Source: a bacterium (GTDB lineage: Bacteria; Desulfobacterota; GWC2-55-46; S146-80; JALXFI01). From it: a stretch of 5,661 bases of DNA. Positions 1 through 5,628 of the stretch are shown here, piece after piece. The notes below the pieces were generated by a model. It worked only from the letters and a program-made list of their open reading frames with translations. It had not been told where the DNA came from and made no database searches. The first letter of the stretch is position 1. Every line of letters starts with the position of its first letter. A program made the position numbers and the translations under genes. The stretch is taken from positions 1-5,661 of the forward strand of contig JALXFI010000231.1 in NCBI GenBank assembly GCA_027069035.1, read 5' to 3'.

Positions 1-2
1 TG

Positions 3-95
3 TTATGTCTGTGTCTTAGATGTGATTTGTGTCCCAAAAACAGGTTTAGTTTTTTGGATAAATTGGCAAGACGCCTTAAATGGATTTTTTTTTGA
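3..95 (+). CDS. possible C-terminal fragment of an upstream gene (uncertain)
   Basis: This frame enters from the left edge and stops at TGA 93-95, giving about 30 residues. The segment has four closely spaced cysteines near its start (CLCLRCDLCP) and ends in a basic, amphipathic stretch (FLDKLARRLKWIFF), which looks protein-like. A rival open frame, 1-195, encodes about 64 residues with no recognisable motif. Neither frame has its start in the window and I recognise no family. Cys-rich CxC/CxxC spacing would fit a metal-binding tail, but the sample is too short to assign. Chance open frames of this length are common, so confidence is low. Confidence 0.2.
   Translation, partial: LCLCLRCDLCPKNRFSFLDKLARRLKWIFF
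34..57. repeat. small hairpin, 7-bp stem
   Basis: CCAAAAA (34-40) pairs with TTTTTGG (51-57) around a ten-base loop. It is mostly A-T pairs, so weak. It lies in the possible upstream gene tail and could be coincidental. Confidence 0.3.
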
Positions 96-166
96 GGCGT
101 ACATAATTGGCACGGTGAGGAAGAAAATCGTCGAGAAGACGGCAGTTAAGGATACATTGCCAATTT
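60..166. repeat. AATTGGCA element: two direct copies and one inverted copy
   Basis: AATTGGCA occurs at 61-68 and again at 105-112, flanking the hairpin at 71-100. An inverted copy lies at 158-165, and 60-69 with 157-166 form a perfect ten-base inverted repeat. Such spacing could be a regulator binding array or the remains of a small repeat element. The function is unknown. Confidence 0.45.
71..100. repeat. hairpin, 10-bp stem with T-rich loop
   Basis: ACGCCTTAAA (71-80) pairs with TTTGAGGCGT (91-100), ten pairs including one G-U (77 with 94), around a ten-base loop ending in a T run. The T run is inside the loop and not after the stem, and neither strand has a U tract directly 3' of the stem, so it is not a standard intrinsic terminator. 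It is flanked on both sides by an AATTGGCA element, which makes a regulatory or mobile-repeat role possible. The TGA of the 3-95 open frame falls inside the right arm. Confidence 0.5.
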
Positions 167-205
167 CAAATCCCGCTATGTCGGAATTTGGGTAGGTTTA
201 TTTTA

Positions 206-243
206 TTGACAAGCTTACTAAATTATTGTACTTATTAGATAAT
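206..243 (+). promoter_or_regulatory. weak candidate promoter for the gene block
   Basis: A perfect TTGACA (-35 consensus) lies at 206-211, 52 bases before the first start codon, within very AT-rich DNA. The best -10-like hexamer is GATAAT at 238-243, but the spacing is 26 bases, too long for a standard sigma-70 promoter; at 16-18 bases the sequence is a poor match. The main reason to place a promoter here is that this is the only sizeable gap before seven tightly packed genes. Confidence 0.25.
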
Positions 244-262
244 AATTCTTAATGGTCGGTTA

Positions 263-1072
263 ATGTATAAAAAATACTGGGGATTACAGTCGAACCCTTT
301 TCAGAATGTTCCCGATCCGGATGTATTTTTTCCTTCCTCCGTACATGAAGAAGCTATGGTCAGGCTTATGTACGTTATCGATTCCAATAAAGGAGCGGGA
401 CTTTTAACGGGTGAGATAGGCTCCGGTAAGACGACCATTAGCAGAGCGCTTCTTAAAAAACTGAATAATAATCGTTATGATGTCGGTCTTATAATAAACC
501 CGTCGCTTAGCTCCTTTGATTTTCTTCAGGAGATAAATTATCAATTTGGCATAACGCCTGTATCGGATTCCAAGGCAAAGCTTATACAAAGTCTCAATGA
601 AAAACTTTTATCAAACTTTCATGAGAACAAGGAGACCGTACTCATGATAGACGAGGCTCAGGTCATAACCGACGCCAGGATGTGGGAAGAGCTGAGGCTG
701 CTTCTGAATTTTCAGCTCAACAACTATTTTCTCCTTACCATAATTATAATGGGTCAGCCGGAGCTTAAGAAGACTATTCATGAGATAAAACAGCTTGACC
801 AGAGGATTGCCGTTAAATATCATCTCAGGGCGTTTAATCTTGATGAGACAAAAAAATACGTTATCTTCAGGCTTAAAAAGAGTTTGTGTAAAAGGGGTAT
901 TTTTACGCTTGAGGCCATACAGCTCATCCACGATATCTCAGGGGGCATCCCAAGGGAGATAAACAAGATATGCGATATGGCTCTTCTTACCGGATACCTT
1001 AACAAAGAAGAGCATATTGATATGAATCTGGTAGAGAGTGTTATGTCTGACCGAATGGCGCATGGAGGGTAA
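263..1072 (+). CDS. ExeA-like AAA ATPase (MshM / PEP-CTERM-associated ATPase class)
   Basis: A 269-residue cytoplasmic AAA ATPase of the ExeA/GspA type. Visible motifs: Walker A GEIGSGKTT (residues 50-58), Walker B VLMIDEAQ (126-133), a sensor segment IIIMGQPEL (160-168), a likely arginine finger in QLDQRIA (R181), and GGIPREIN (227-234) typical of the C-terminal lid. The N-terminus YWGLQSNPF is the family's usual start, supporting ATG 263 although the Shine-Dalgarno is weak. Full ExeA proteins carry an extra membrane segment and peptidoglycan-binding domain; this one ends after the ATPase core, like MshM or the ATPases associated with exosortase/PEP-CTERM loci. Those relatives power secretin assembly, pilus or polysaccharide export processes. 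No secretion, pilus or exosortase gene is visible here, so its partner is unknown. It ends 3 bases before the HD-GYP gene and is probably co-transcribed with it. Confidence 0.9.
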   Translation: MYKKYWGLQSNPFQNVPDPDVFFPSSVHEEAMVRLMYVIDSNKGAGLLTGEIGSGKTTISRALLKKLNNNRYDVGLIINPSLSSFDFLQEINYQFGITPVSDSKAKLIQSLNEKLLSNFHENKETVLMIDEAQVITDARMWEELRLLLNFQLNNYFLLTIIIMGQPELKKTIHEIKQLDQRIAVKYHLRAFNLDETKKYVIFRLKKSLCKRGIFTLEAIQLIHDISGGIPREINKICDMALLTGYLNKEEHIDMNLVESVMSDRMAHGG

Positions 1073-1075
1073 GAC

Positions 1076-2068
1076 ATGAGGATTACCGAAGTTATTAAAG
1101 AAACGGACGGCAAGAAGAAAGGGAAGGAGGGGGTTTCCTTTGTGAATACGAAAAATCTTGATTCCACTAATGGTAAGGATATCCTTAATTCAAGCAAGCT
1201 TTATGACAAAGCGGTAGAAGAATTGAGGAATATATCAAAGATGGTAATAGAGGAGAAGGGCTTTTCGCTTGAAAATCTCAAGCAGATATCAAAGGAATTT
1301 GTCGACAATCTTACATCTTCATACAACCTTTTTCTCCATGCCCTTTACCGTGAAGAACAGCAGCAATGGGACTTTGCGGTTCACTCGACAAATATTGCAA
1401 TAATAGCATTTAAGATTGGAAAAGGGATGAACTATAAGAGTGACGAATTAAATGGACTTCTTTTGTGCGCATTCCTTCACGACCTTGGCATGATAATGGT
1501 TCCTGAAGAGTTGAGAAACAAACCCGGCAAGCTTGTGCCTAAAGAGTTTGAGGTGATAAAGAATCATCCTCGAGAAACATATAATATACTTAAGAAACTT
1601 ACGGATAAGGGCGACAAAATAGCCGAGATAGTCTATCAGGAACACGAAAGGGAGGATGGTTCGGGTTATCCGAAAGGGCTTAAAGGCGAAGAGATCCATG
1701 AATACGCAAAGATAATAGGCCTTGCCGATGTGTATGGAGCATTGATACAGCCGCGTCCACAGAGGAAGAGGTTTTTGCCTTTTGAGGCGGTGAAACAGAT
1801 CATAGCGGTATTAAAGGAATCTTTTCCAAAAGACCTGCTAAAGGCCATGATAAACGAACTTTCGGCCTTCCCCCTTGGCATATATGTAAAACTCAACACC
1901 AATGAAGTAGGAAGGGTTGTCGCTGTTAACAGACTTGCCCCTCTCAGGCCGACCATTGAGATACTTATCGACTCATCCGGCAGGCGTCTTAAAGAGACCC
2001 GAACCATTGATATGAGCCAGCATCAGCTTGTTGATATTAAAGAGACATTTTTTATGGAAAGAAATTAG
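1076..2068 (+). CDS. HD-GYP domain protein (c-di-GMP phosphodiesterase type)
   Basis: A 330-residue protein whose central part (about 95-245) is an HD-GYP domain, a family that hydrolyses cyclic di-GMP using a bi- or trinuclear metal centre. Visible: H103, the HD pair 135-136 in FLHDLGMI, H164 in KNHP, EHEREDGSGYPKGL (189-202), and D218 in LADVY. Two positions differ from the usual pattern: the normal HHE before the GYP motif is EHE (E189), and the usual DVFDAL is DVYGAL. Residues 1-90 match no receiver or sensor domain I recognise, and there is no membrane segment. Residues 265-330 form the small C-terminal extension (LN.NEVGRVVAVN...LRP) often found after this domain. ATG 1076 has an excellent site, GGAGGG at 1064-1069. 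A GTG at 1142, preceded by AAGGAGG at 1124-1130, is an alternative start. The family call is strong; activity is unproven. Confidence 0.92.
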   Translation: MRITEVIKETDGKKKGKEGVSFVNTKNLDSTNGKDILNSSKLYDKAVEELRNISKMVIEEKGFSLENLKQISKEFVDNLTSSYNLFLHALYREEQQQWDFAVHSTNIAIIAFKIGKGMNYKSDELNGLLLCAFLHDLGMIMVPEELRNKPGKLVPKEFEVIKNHPRETYNILKKLTDKGDKIAEIVYQEHEREDGSGYPKGLKGEEIHEYAKIIGLADVYGALIQPRPQRKRFLPFEAVKQIIAVLKESFPKDLLKAMINELSAFPLGIYVKLNTNEVGRVVAVNRLAPLRPTIEILIDSSGRRLKETRTIDMSQHQLVDIKETFFMERN

Positions 2069-2089
2069 GTTTTTTACAGGGGATTATTT

Positions 2090-2362
2090 ATGGATACCGA
2101 TTGCTTCATAATAAATGACAGAACGGTCTTCAGAGAAGAAGATGACGGAGCGTTTCTCTTTGATCCGGAGACGGGCAGCCTCAACTGTTTAAACAAAACA
2201 GGCGCATATATATGGAGAATGTGTGAGAAAGGCGCTTATAAGAAAGAGATAATAGAGGGGCTTCAAAGCAGTTTTAAAGACGTTCCCGAAGACTCTTTGT
2301 CTGAGGATATCAGTACATTTCTTAAGTTGATGGAAGAGGCTGGTTTTATTACAAAAGGATGA
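2090..2362 (+). CDS. PqqD-like RiPP recognition protein
   Basis: A 90-residue protein of PqqD family size and pattern: an N-terminal strand region followed by FDPETGSLNCLNKTGAYIW (residues 24-42), where the TG..Y..LN.TG..IW signature is typical of PqqD and other RiPP recognition elements, then helices ending in LMEEAGFI (80-87). Such proteins bind the leader of a precursor peptide and present it to a radical SAM enzyme. AGGGGA at 2078-2083, six bases before ATG, supports the start. It lies 21 bases after the HD-GYP gene, the largest gap in the block, and 4 bases before the first radical SAM gene. The likely partner is the YxxP-containing leader of the peptide encoded at 5335-5628. Cys at 5, 33 and 45 are not a family hallmark. 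The family is assigned from the sequence pattern; leader binding is inferred. Confidence 0.88.
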   Translation: MDTDCFIINDRTVFREEDDGAFLFDPETGSLNCLNKTGAYIWRMCEKGAYKKEIIEGLQSSFKDVPEDSLSEDISTFLKLMEEAGFITKG

Positions 2363-2366
2363 GGCG

Positions 2367-3458
2367 ATGGGCAATTTTAAGGCATACTCTGCGCCCTTTG
2401 AAGTATTTATGTCTGTAACAAACAGGTGTAATCTTTCCTGCAAACACTGCAGCGTATCGTCGTCTCCTTCCGCCCTGGATGAAGGACTTTCCGTAAGACA
2501 ATGGCTCGATGTTATTGATCAAATCGAGGATTTTAAGGTCTTTACAGTGAGGATAAGCGGGGGGGAGCCTTTTGCCTATCCCGGTATCTTTAAAATAATT
2601 GACCGTCTCTCAAACGGTTTGCTTAGATTTTCCATCAACACGAACGCCATGCTTGTGGGAAAGGAAGAGGCGGACCGGTTAAAGAGATATAGAGGCAGGA
2701 TAGACAATATAATGGTAAGCCTCGATGGATCAAGGGCGGATATTCATGACAGACTCAGAGGCAGGGGCAGTTACAAAGCCGTGTTTAAGGGTATAGATGC
2801 CCTTCTTGATAACGGCCTTCCGGTAAGCCTGTACACAACGGTTGTAAGATACAATTACCTTGATATACCTGATATATTAAGACTTGCCAAGAAGTTTGGA
2901 GTTGAAAATATAAAGTTTAATGAGCTTCTTCCCATTGGAAATGCTTCAAAGAATTTTGAAAAACTGGAATTAAGCAGGGATGAAAGGATATTGGTTATTG
3001 ATACAATAAAGGATTTAAAGTCTCGGTATAATGGTTTTTTACAGGGAACCTATTGCGATCTTATAGAGATGTTTTCTGACATGGATAAAGCCGCCCTTAC
3101 GTCTGTCATCCCCTCTCTTAACATATGCAGCGCCGGCAATACACAGATCATGATTCGTCATGACGGTTGGGTAACCCCATGTGACAGGCTTTATGATTAT
3201 AAGATCGAGAATATCCTTAATAAGAGTCTTAAAGAGATATGGAATGGAGGGGGTAAGTTGAAGCGTTTCAGAAAAAGGTTCGATATGACTATCGACGACC
3301 TTGCCGGATGCAGGGCATGTGTTTATAAGTATAAGTGTGAGGGCGGGTGCCCTGCAATACCGTTTGCTCTGGGGAGGGGGCTTTCTTCAAAGGATCCGCT
3401 TTCCTGCTACCGTGTATTCAATGGTGAAGAGGAGTATCGCCCTTATGCAGAAAACTGA
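2367..3458 (+). CDS. radical SAM/SPASM peptide-modifying enzyme (first copy)
   Basis: A 363-residue radical SAM enzyme. TNRCNLSCKHC holds the CxxxCxxC motif (C21, C25, C28) that binds the catalytic 4Fe-4S cluster; GGEP (65-68) binds S-adenosylmethionine; VSLDG (117-121) is a typical core strand. The C-terminal third is a SPASM domain for auxiliary iron-sulfur clusters: C254, C272, C315-xx-C318-xxxxx-C324, C328 and C347, very close in order and spacing to anaerobic sulfatase-maturating enzymes. Length is normal for a two-domain enzyme. SPASM enzymes act on peptides or proteins, for example forming thioether bonds in sactipeptides and ranthipeptides. The preceding PqqD-like gene and the downstream Cys-repeat peptide point to RiPP maturation. 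It starts 4 bases after the PqqD-like gene and overlaps the next gene by 14 bases. The exact reaction cannot be read from sequence. Confidence 0.93.
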   Translation: MGNFKAYSAPFEVFMSVTNRCNLSCKHCSVSSSPSALDEGLSVRQWLDVIDQIEDFKVFTVRISGGEPFAYPGIFKIIDRLSNGLLRFSINTNAMLVGKEEADRLKRYRGRIDNIMVSLDGSRADIHDRLRGRGSYKAVFKGIDALLDNGLPVSLYTTVVRYNYLDIPDILRLAKKFGVENIKFNELLPIGNASKNFEKLELSRDERILVIDTIKDLKSRYNGFLQGTYCDLIEMFSDMDKAALTSVIPSLNICSAGNTQIMIRHDGWVTPCDRLYDYKIENILNKSLKEIWNGGGKLKRFRKRFDMTIDDLAGCRACVYKYKCEGGCPAIPFALGRGLSSKDPLSCYRVFNGEEEYRPYAEN

Positions 3459-4521
3459 TATACCGGAACTTAACAGCATATATCTTAATCTTACAAACAG
3501 GTGTAATCTAAAATGTTCTCACTGCTGGTTGAGTTCCGGTATGTCTTTAGATAAAGAAGAAGGGTGGGAGGAAGTAGACTTAGGTGTTATAAAAAGGTCA
3601 ATAAAGCGGGCATTGCCCCTTGGTCTTAATAACGTGAAGATAACGGGGGGAGAACCGTTTTTAAGAAAAGACATCAATGATCTGATAGAATTCCTCCACA
3701 GTCTTTCTCTTAGCATATCAATAGAAACAAACGGCACGCTTATAGACGAACATACTGCGGCTCTCTTAAAAAACTGTGAGGTGTCGCTTGTCTCCATAAG
3801 CCTTGACGGCGTAAATCCGGAAAGCCACGACACATTGAGGGGGAAAAGGGGCAGTTTTGATAAAACTGTAAGCGCTATAGAGAGTTTGATTGAAAAGGGC
3901 ATTAATGTCCAGATAATCACAACACTCCATTCCGGTAATGCGGATGAACTGCTTCCGGTCCTCTATCTTGCAGATAAACTTAAAGTGGATAGCGTATCTG
4001 TAAATCCAATCATTCCGTCCGGAAGGGCGATGGATATGTTTTCAACAGGGCAAGCCCTTGAGATTCATGAGCTTATAAGGCTTGACAGGGAGATTGAAAG
4101 TGCTGTTAAGGAAGAATTGTCATGTTCTGTCTACTTTACCCTTCCTCTTGCATTTAAATCGATGGATTTTATTAAGAACAGGAATTTTTGCGAATGCAAT
4201 ATAATGAATATTCTTGGGATACTTGGCAATGGTGGAATCTCCATATGCGGCATAGGGTATAAAGAGGAAAATCTCATCTTTGGCAATGTCTTGGACGACG
4301 ATATACAGAATATCTGGAATAATAATGAGGAACTCAAACGTTTTAGAAGCGCTATACCCTCTAAGCTTAAAGGTGTGTGCAGTCGATGTCTTTTTAAAGA
4401 TATCTGCTGTGGTTACTGCAGGGCAAACACCTACACTGTGGAAAAGGATATCCTTGCCCCGTACTGGTTGTGTCAGAGCGCTTATGAAGAGGGGGTTTTC
4501 CCTCCATCGAGGCTTATATGA
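3445..4521 (+). CDS. radical SAM/SPASM peptide-modifying enzyme (second copy)
   Basis: A 358-residue radical SAM enzyme paralogous to its upstream neighbour. TNRCNLKCSHC gives C20, C24 and C27 for the catalytic cluster; ITGGEPF (66-72) and ISLDG (118-122) follow. The SPASM part has C249 and C251, C268 in ISICGIGYK, C312-xx-C315-xxxxx-C321, C322, C325 and C343. The frame is open further upstream (to 3301), but that part overlaps the previous gene and is out of family pattern. I chose ATG 3445 because GAGGAG at 3429-3434 precedes it by ten bases and the protein then starts just before the radical SAM strand; ATG 3421 has no good ribosome site. The stop overlaps the next gene as ATGA. Two SPASM enzymes for one peptide suggest either two distinct modifications or a working pair. 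Which one acts first is unknown. Confidence 0.92.
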   Translation: MQKTDIPELNSIYLNLTNRCNLKCSHCWLSSGMSLDKEEGWEEVDLGVIKRSIKRALPLGLNNVKITGGEPFLRKDINDLIEFLHSLSLSISIETNGTLIDEHTAALLKNCEVSLVSISLDGVNPESHDTLRGKRGSFDKTVSAIESLIEKGINVQIITTLHSGNADELLPVLYLADKLKVDSVSVNPIIPSGRAMDMFSTGQALEIHELIRLDREIESAVKEELSCSVYFTLPLAFKSMDFIKNRNFCECNIMNILGILGNGGISICGIGYKEENLIFGNVLDDDIQNIWNNNEELKRFRSAIPSKLKGVCSRCLFKDICCGYCRANTYTVEKDILAPYWLCQSAYEEGVFPPSRLI

Positions 4522-5342
4522 GATGTCTTACGGTCGATATTGCTGGTATAAGGTTAAAACTTTCTATTGAGACAGAGAGTGAAATACCTTATGTGTTTCT
4601 TAAAAAATACCTTCATGGTTTTATCTCCCCAAACGGTGTTAAGGGGAGAAAAGAGGCGGACTGCACCTTCAGGTTTTTCTTAAAAGATAATAAAGATATT
4701 GAAGGGATGGTTGATTCAGGGGATGGAGTAAGTTTAATGAAGGACGGCGTTCATTTTTTTTATGATCCTTCCACAAGGAGGGCATCTCTTAAGGCAGATG
4801 ATATTAGCGGTTATATCTATCTCCACGGCGCCCTTTATCTCCTTTTTTCTCTTGCTCTGGCCTCGGACGGAGGGTGTCTTTTTCATGGAGCAGGCCTTGT
4901 AGAAAAAGAGAGGGGGTATCTCTTTATAGGTCCTTCCGGCGCAGGCAAGACGACACTTGCAGGGCTTGCAGGCAGGGAGACTGCCATAGGAGACGAGGCA
5001 ATTGCTTTAAGAATGGTTGATAATCATTATACGATCTATCCCACACCGTTTGGCGCAAGGGACGTCAGGGGTTTACTGCCCGAAGGGCTGCCGGAAAAGA
5101 AGGCAAAACTCTCTCATGTGTATGTTCTTAAGCAGGACAGAAAGGATTATACAAAGAGGCTTGGCTTTAATGATGCCTATCATGCCTTGCTCTCAAATAT
5201 CTCTTTTCTAAAGTACTTGAGTAAACAAAATATAAACGGGGTCATGTCGCTGGTTTCTTCTTTAATAAGAGAATTGCCTGTAAGTGACCTGCATTTCACA
5301 AGGAGTAAAAAGTTCCTTGAGGAGGTGAAGCTTTATGAGTGA
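4518..5342 (+). CDS. HPr-kinase-like P-loop protein (RiPP-associated kinase candidate)
   Basis: A 274-residue protein whose C-terminal half resembles the HPr kinase/phosphorylase catalytic domain: GCLFHGAGLV with a conserved His (H123), Walker A GPSGAGKTT (138-146), GDEA (158-161), and YPTPFGARD (174-182). Residues 1-110 are not recognised and do not look like the regulatory domain of true HprK. No HPr gene or PTS gene is nearby, so a carbon-regulation role is unlikely. HprK-like proteins occur in many RiPP clusters, and one in a lasso peptide cluster (paeninodin) phosphorylates a precursor serine. Here the likely substrate is the Thr/Ser-containing peptide encoded immediately downstream. The start overlaps the previous stop as ATGA, with GAGG at 4509-4512 in front; its 3' end overlaps the peptide gene by 8 bases. 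The fold is well supported; kinase activity on the peptide is inference. Confidence 0.85.
   Translation: MRCLTVDIAGIRLKLSIETESEIPYVFLKKYLHGFISPNGVKGRKEADCTFRFFLKDNKDIEGMVDSGDGVSLMKDGVHFFYDPSTRRASLKADDISGYIYLHGALYLLFSLALASDGGCLFHGAGLVEKERGYLFIGPSGAGKTTLAGLAGRETAIGDEAIALRMVDNHYTIYPTPFGARDVRGLLPEGLPEKKAKLSHVYVLKQDRKDYTKRLGFNDAYHALLSNISFLKYLSKQNINGVMSLVSSLIRELPVSDLHFTRSKKFLEEVKLYE
5320..5325 (+). promoter_or_regulatory. strong ribosome binding site of the precursor gene
   Basis: AGGAGG, within the longer GAGGAGGTGA (5319-5328), lies nine bases before ATG 5335, inside the 3' end of the kinase gene. It is the most complete Shine-Dalgarno match in the block, suggesting the peptide is translated more strongly than the enzymes, as expected for a substrate. 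Confidence 0.75.
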
Positions 5343-5628
5343 TGAAAATAAACTTCCCTATGAACCCCCGGTATTCTTTCCCCTTGCTGGAGAGGATGCG
5401 TATGGGGCAAAAAAACCGCCTAAAAAGAAGAAATGCAAGGCCGGAGGCACGCCTAAAGGCGGAAAGAGCTGCACTTCCGGCGGTGTAGCAGCAGGGAAAA
5501 AAGCCGACTGCAAGACAGGCTCCATTGCAGGGCATGACTGCAGAACCGGAGGCTCCACAGGGGATAATTGCAAGACCGGAGGGGTGGCGGCGGATAAATG
5601 CAGAACAGGCAATGTAGCGAAGAAGTAA
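5335..5628 (+). CDS. putative RiPP precursor with Cys-Lys/Arg-Thr-Gly repeats
   Basis: A 97-residue peptide with two contrasting halves. Residues 1-24 (leader candidate) carry all the aromatic and leucine residues, including LPYEPPVFFPL (7-17), whose YxxP resembles leader motifs bound by RiPP recognition elements. A basic hinge, KKPPKKKK (26-33), follows. Residues 34-97 contain six cysteines at 34, 46, 59, 69, 79 and 89 and no Phe, Tyr, Trp, Leu, Met or Glu. The last four cysteines are exactly ten apart and start units CKTGSIAGHD, CRTGGSTGDN, CKTGGVAADK and CRTGNVAKK. The tail is strongly basic. It overlaps the kinase gene by 8 bases and follows the PqqD-like and two radical SAM/SPASM genes, so it is the natural substrate. 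Cys to Thr or Gly thioethers and Ser/Thr phosphorylation are possible but unproven. A small Cys-rich structural protein is the main alternative. I do not recognise the family. Confidence 0.82.
   Translation: MSDENKLPYEPPVFFPLAGEDAYGAKKPPKKKKCKAGGTPKGGKSCTSGGVAAGKKADCKTGSIAGHDCRTGGSTGDNCKTGGVAADKCRTGNVAKK
5509..5625 (+). repeat. 30-base tandem repeat encoding the Cys-containing core units
   Basis: Four units start at the Cys codons 5509, 5539, 5569 and 5599; the last is 27 bases. Each begins TGCA(A/G)(A/G)AC and encodes C-[KR]-T-G. The units differ at many bases while keeping Cys, basic residue, Thr and Gly, so the repeat is divergent and appears constrained at protein level. Two less regular units precede it, starting at Cys codons 5434 (12 residues) and 5470 (13 residues). 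Confidence 0.85.

Larger units (their letters stand above)
1..262. other. AT-rich leader region upstream of the gene block
   Basis: No confident gene lies here. Two frames are open from the left edge: one runs to a TAG at 193-195, the other to a TGA at 93-95; they overlap, so at most one can be real. The region also has two short hairpins (34-57 and 71-100), three copies of AATTGGCA (61-68, 105-112, and inverted at 158-165) and very AT-rich DNA from about 196 to 250, as expected next to a promoter. A three-codon ORF (252-263) ends in TAATG, overlapping the start of the first gene. I see no tRNA and no riboswitch I can recognise. TTGGCACG at 108-115 resembles the -24 half of a sigma-54 promoter, but the matching GC of the -12 half is missing. 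Confidence 0.6.

Noticed and set aside
71..100. Intrinsic terminator
   Set aside because: The stem is adequate, but the T run is in the loop and no U tract follows the stem on either strand.
105..125. Sigma-54 promoter at TTGGCACG
   Set aside because: The -24 half looks right, but at the required spacing the -12 GC is absent (AA instead).
820..1197. Minus-strand open frame of 125 codons
   Set aside because: It spans the junction of two well-supported plus-strand genes (ATPase and HD-GYP) and shows no protein family features.
2069..3048. Shared 14-base string GGTTTTTTACAGGG at 2069 and within the first radical SAM gene near 3033
   Set aside because: One copy is in a ribosome-site region and the other is coding; with only two copies and no structure, it is best read as chance.
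3301..3444. Longer N-terminus for the second radical SAM protein
   Set aside because: It would overlap the SPASM end of the first enzyme by about 150 bases and adds residues with no family match; ATG 3445 has a ribosome site and a normal N-terminus.
4280..4570. Plus-strand open frame of 96 codons bridging the second radical SAM gene and the kinase gene
   Set aside because: It lies out of frame inside sequence that encodes the SPASM cysteines and the kinase start, so it is a shadow.
5358..5612. Minus-strand open frame of 84 codons rich in PPVLQ repeats
   Set aside because: It is the antisense of the Cys-repeat region; its repetition simply mirrors the coding repeat, and it has no supporting context.
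5434..5625. SCIFF (six cysteines in forty-five residues) precursor
   Set aside because: There are six cysteines, but they span 56 residues at 10-13 residue spacing, the enzymes are two in number, and the repeat pattern differs.
5509..5625. CRISPR array
   Set aside because: The 30-base units are contiguous, divergent and in frame, with no unique spacers between identical repeats.
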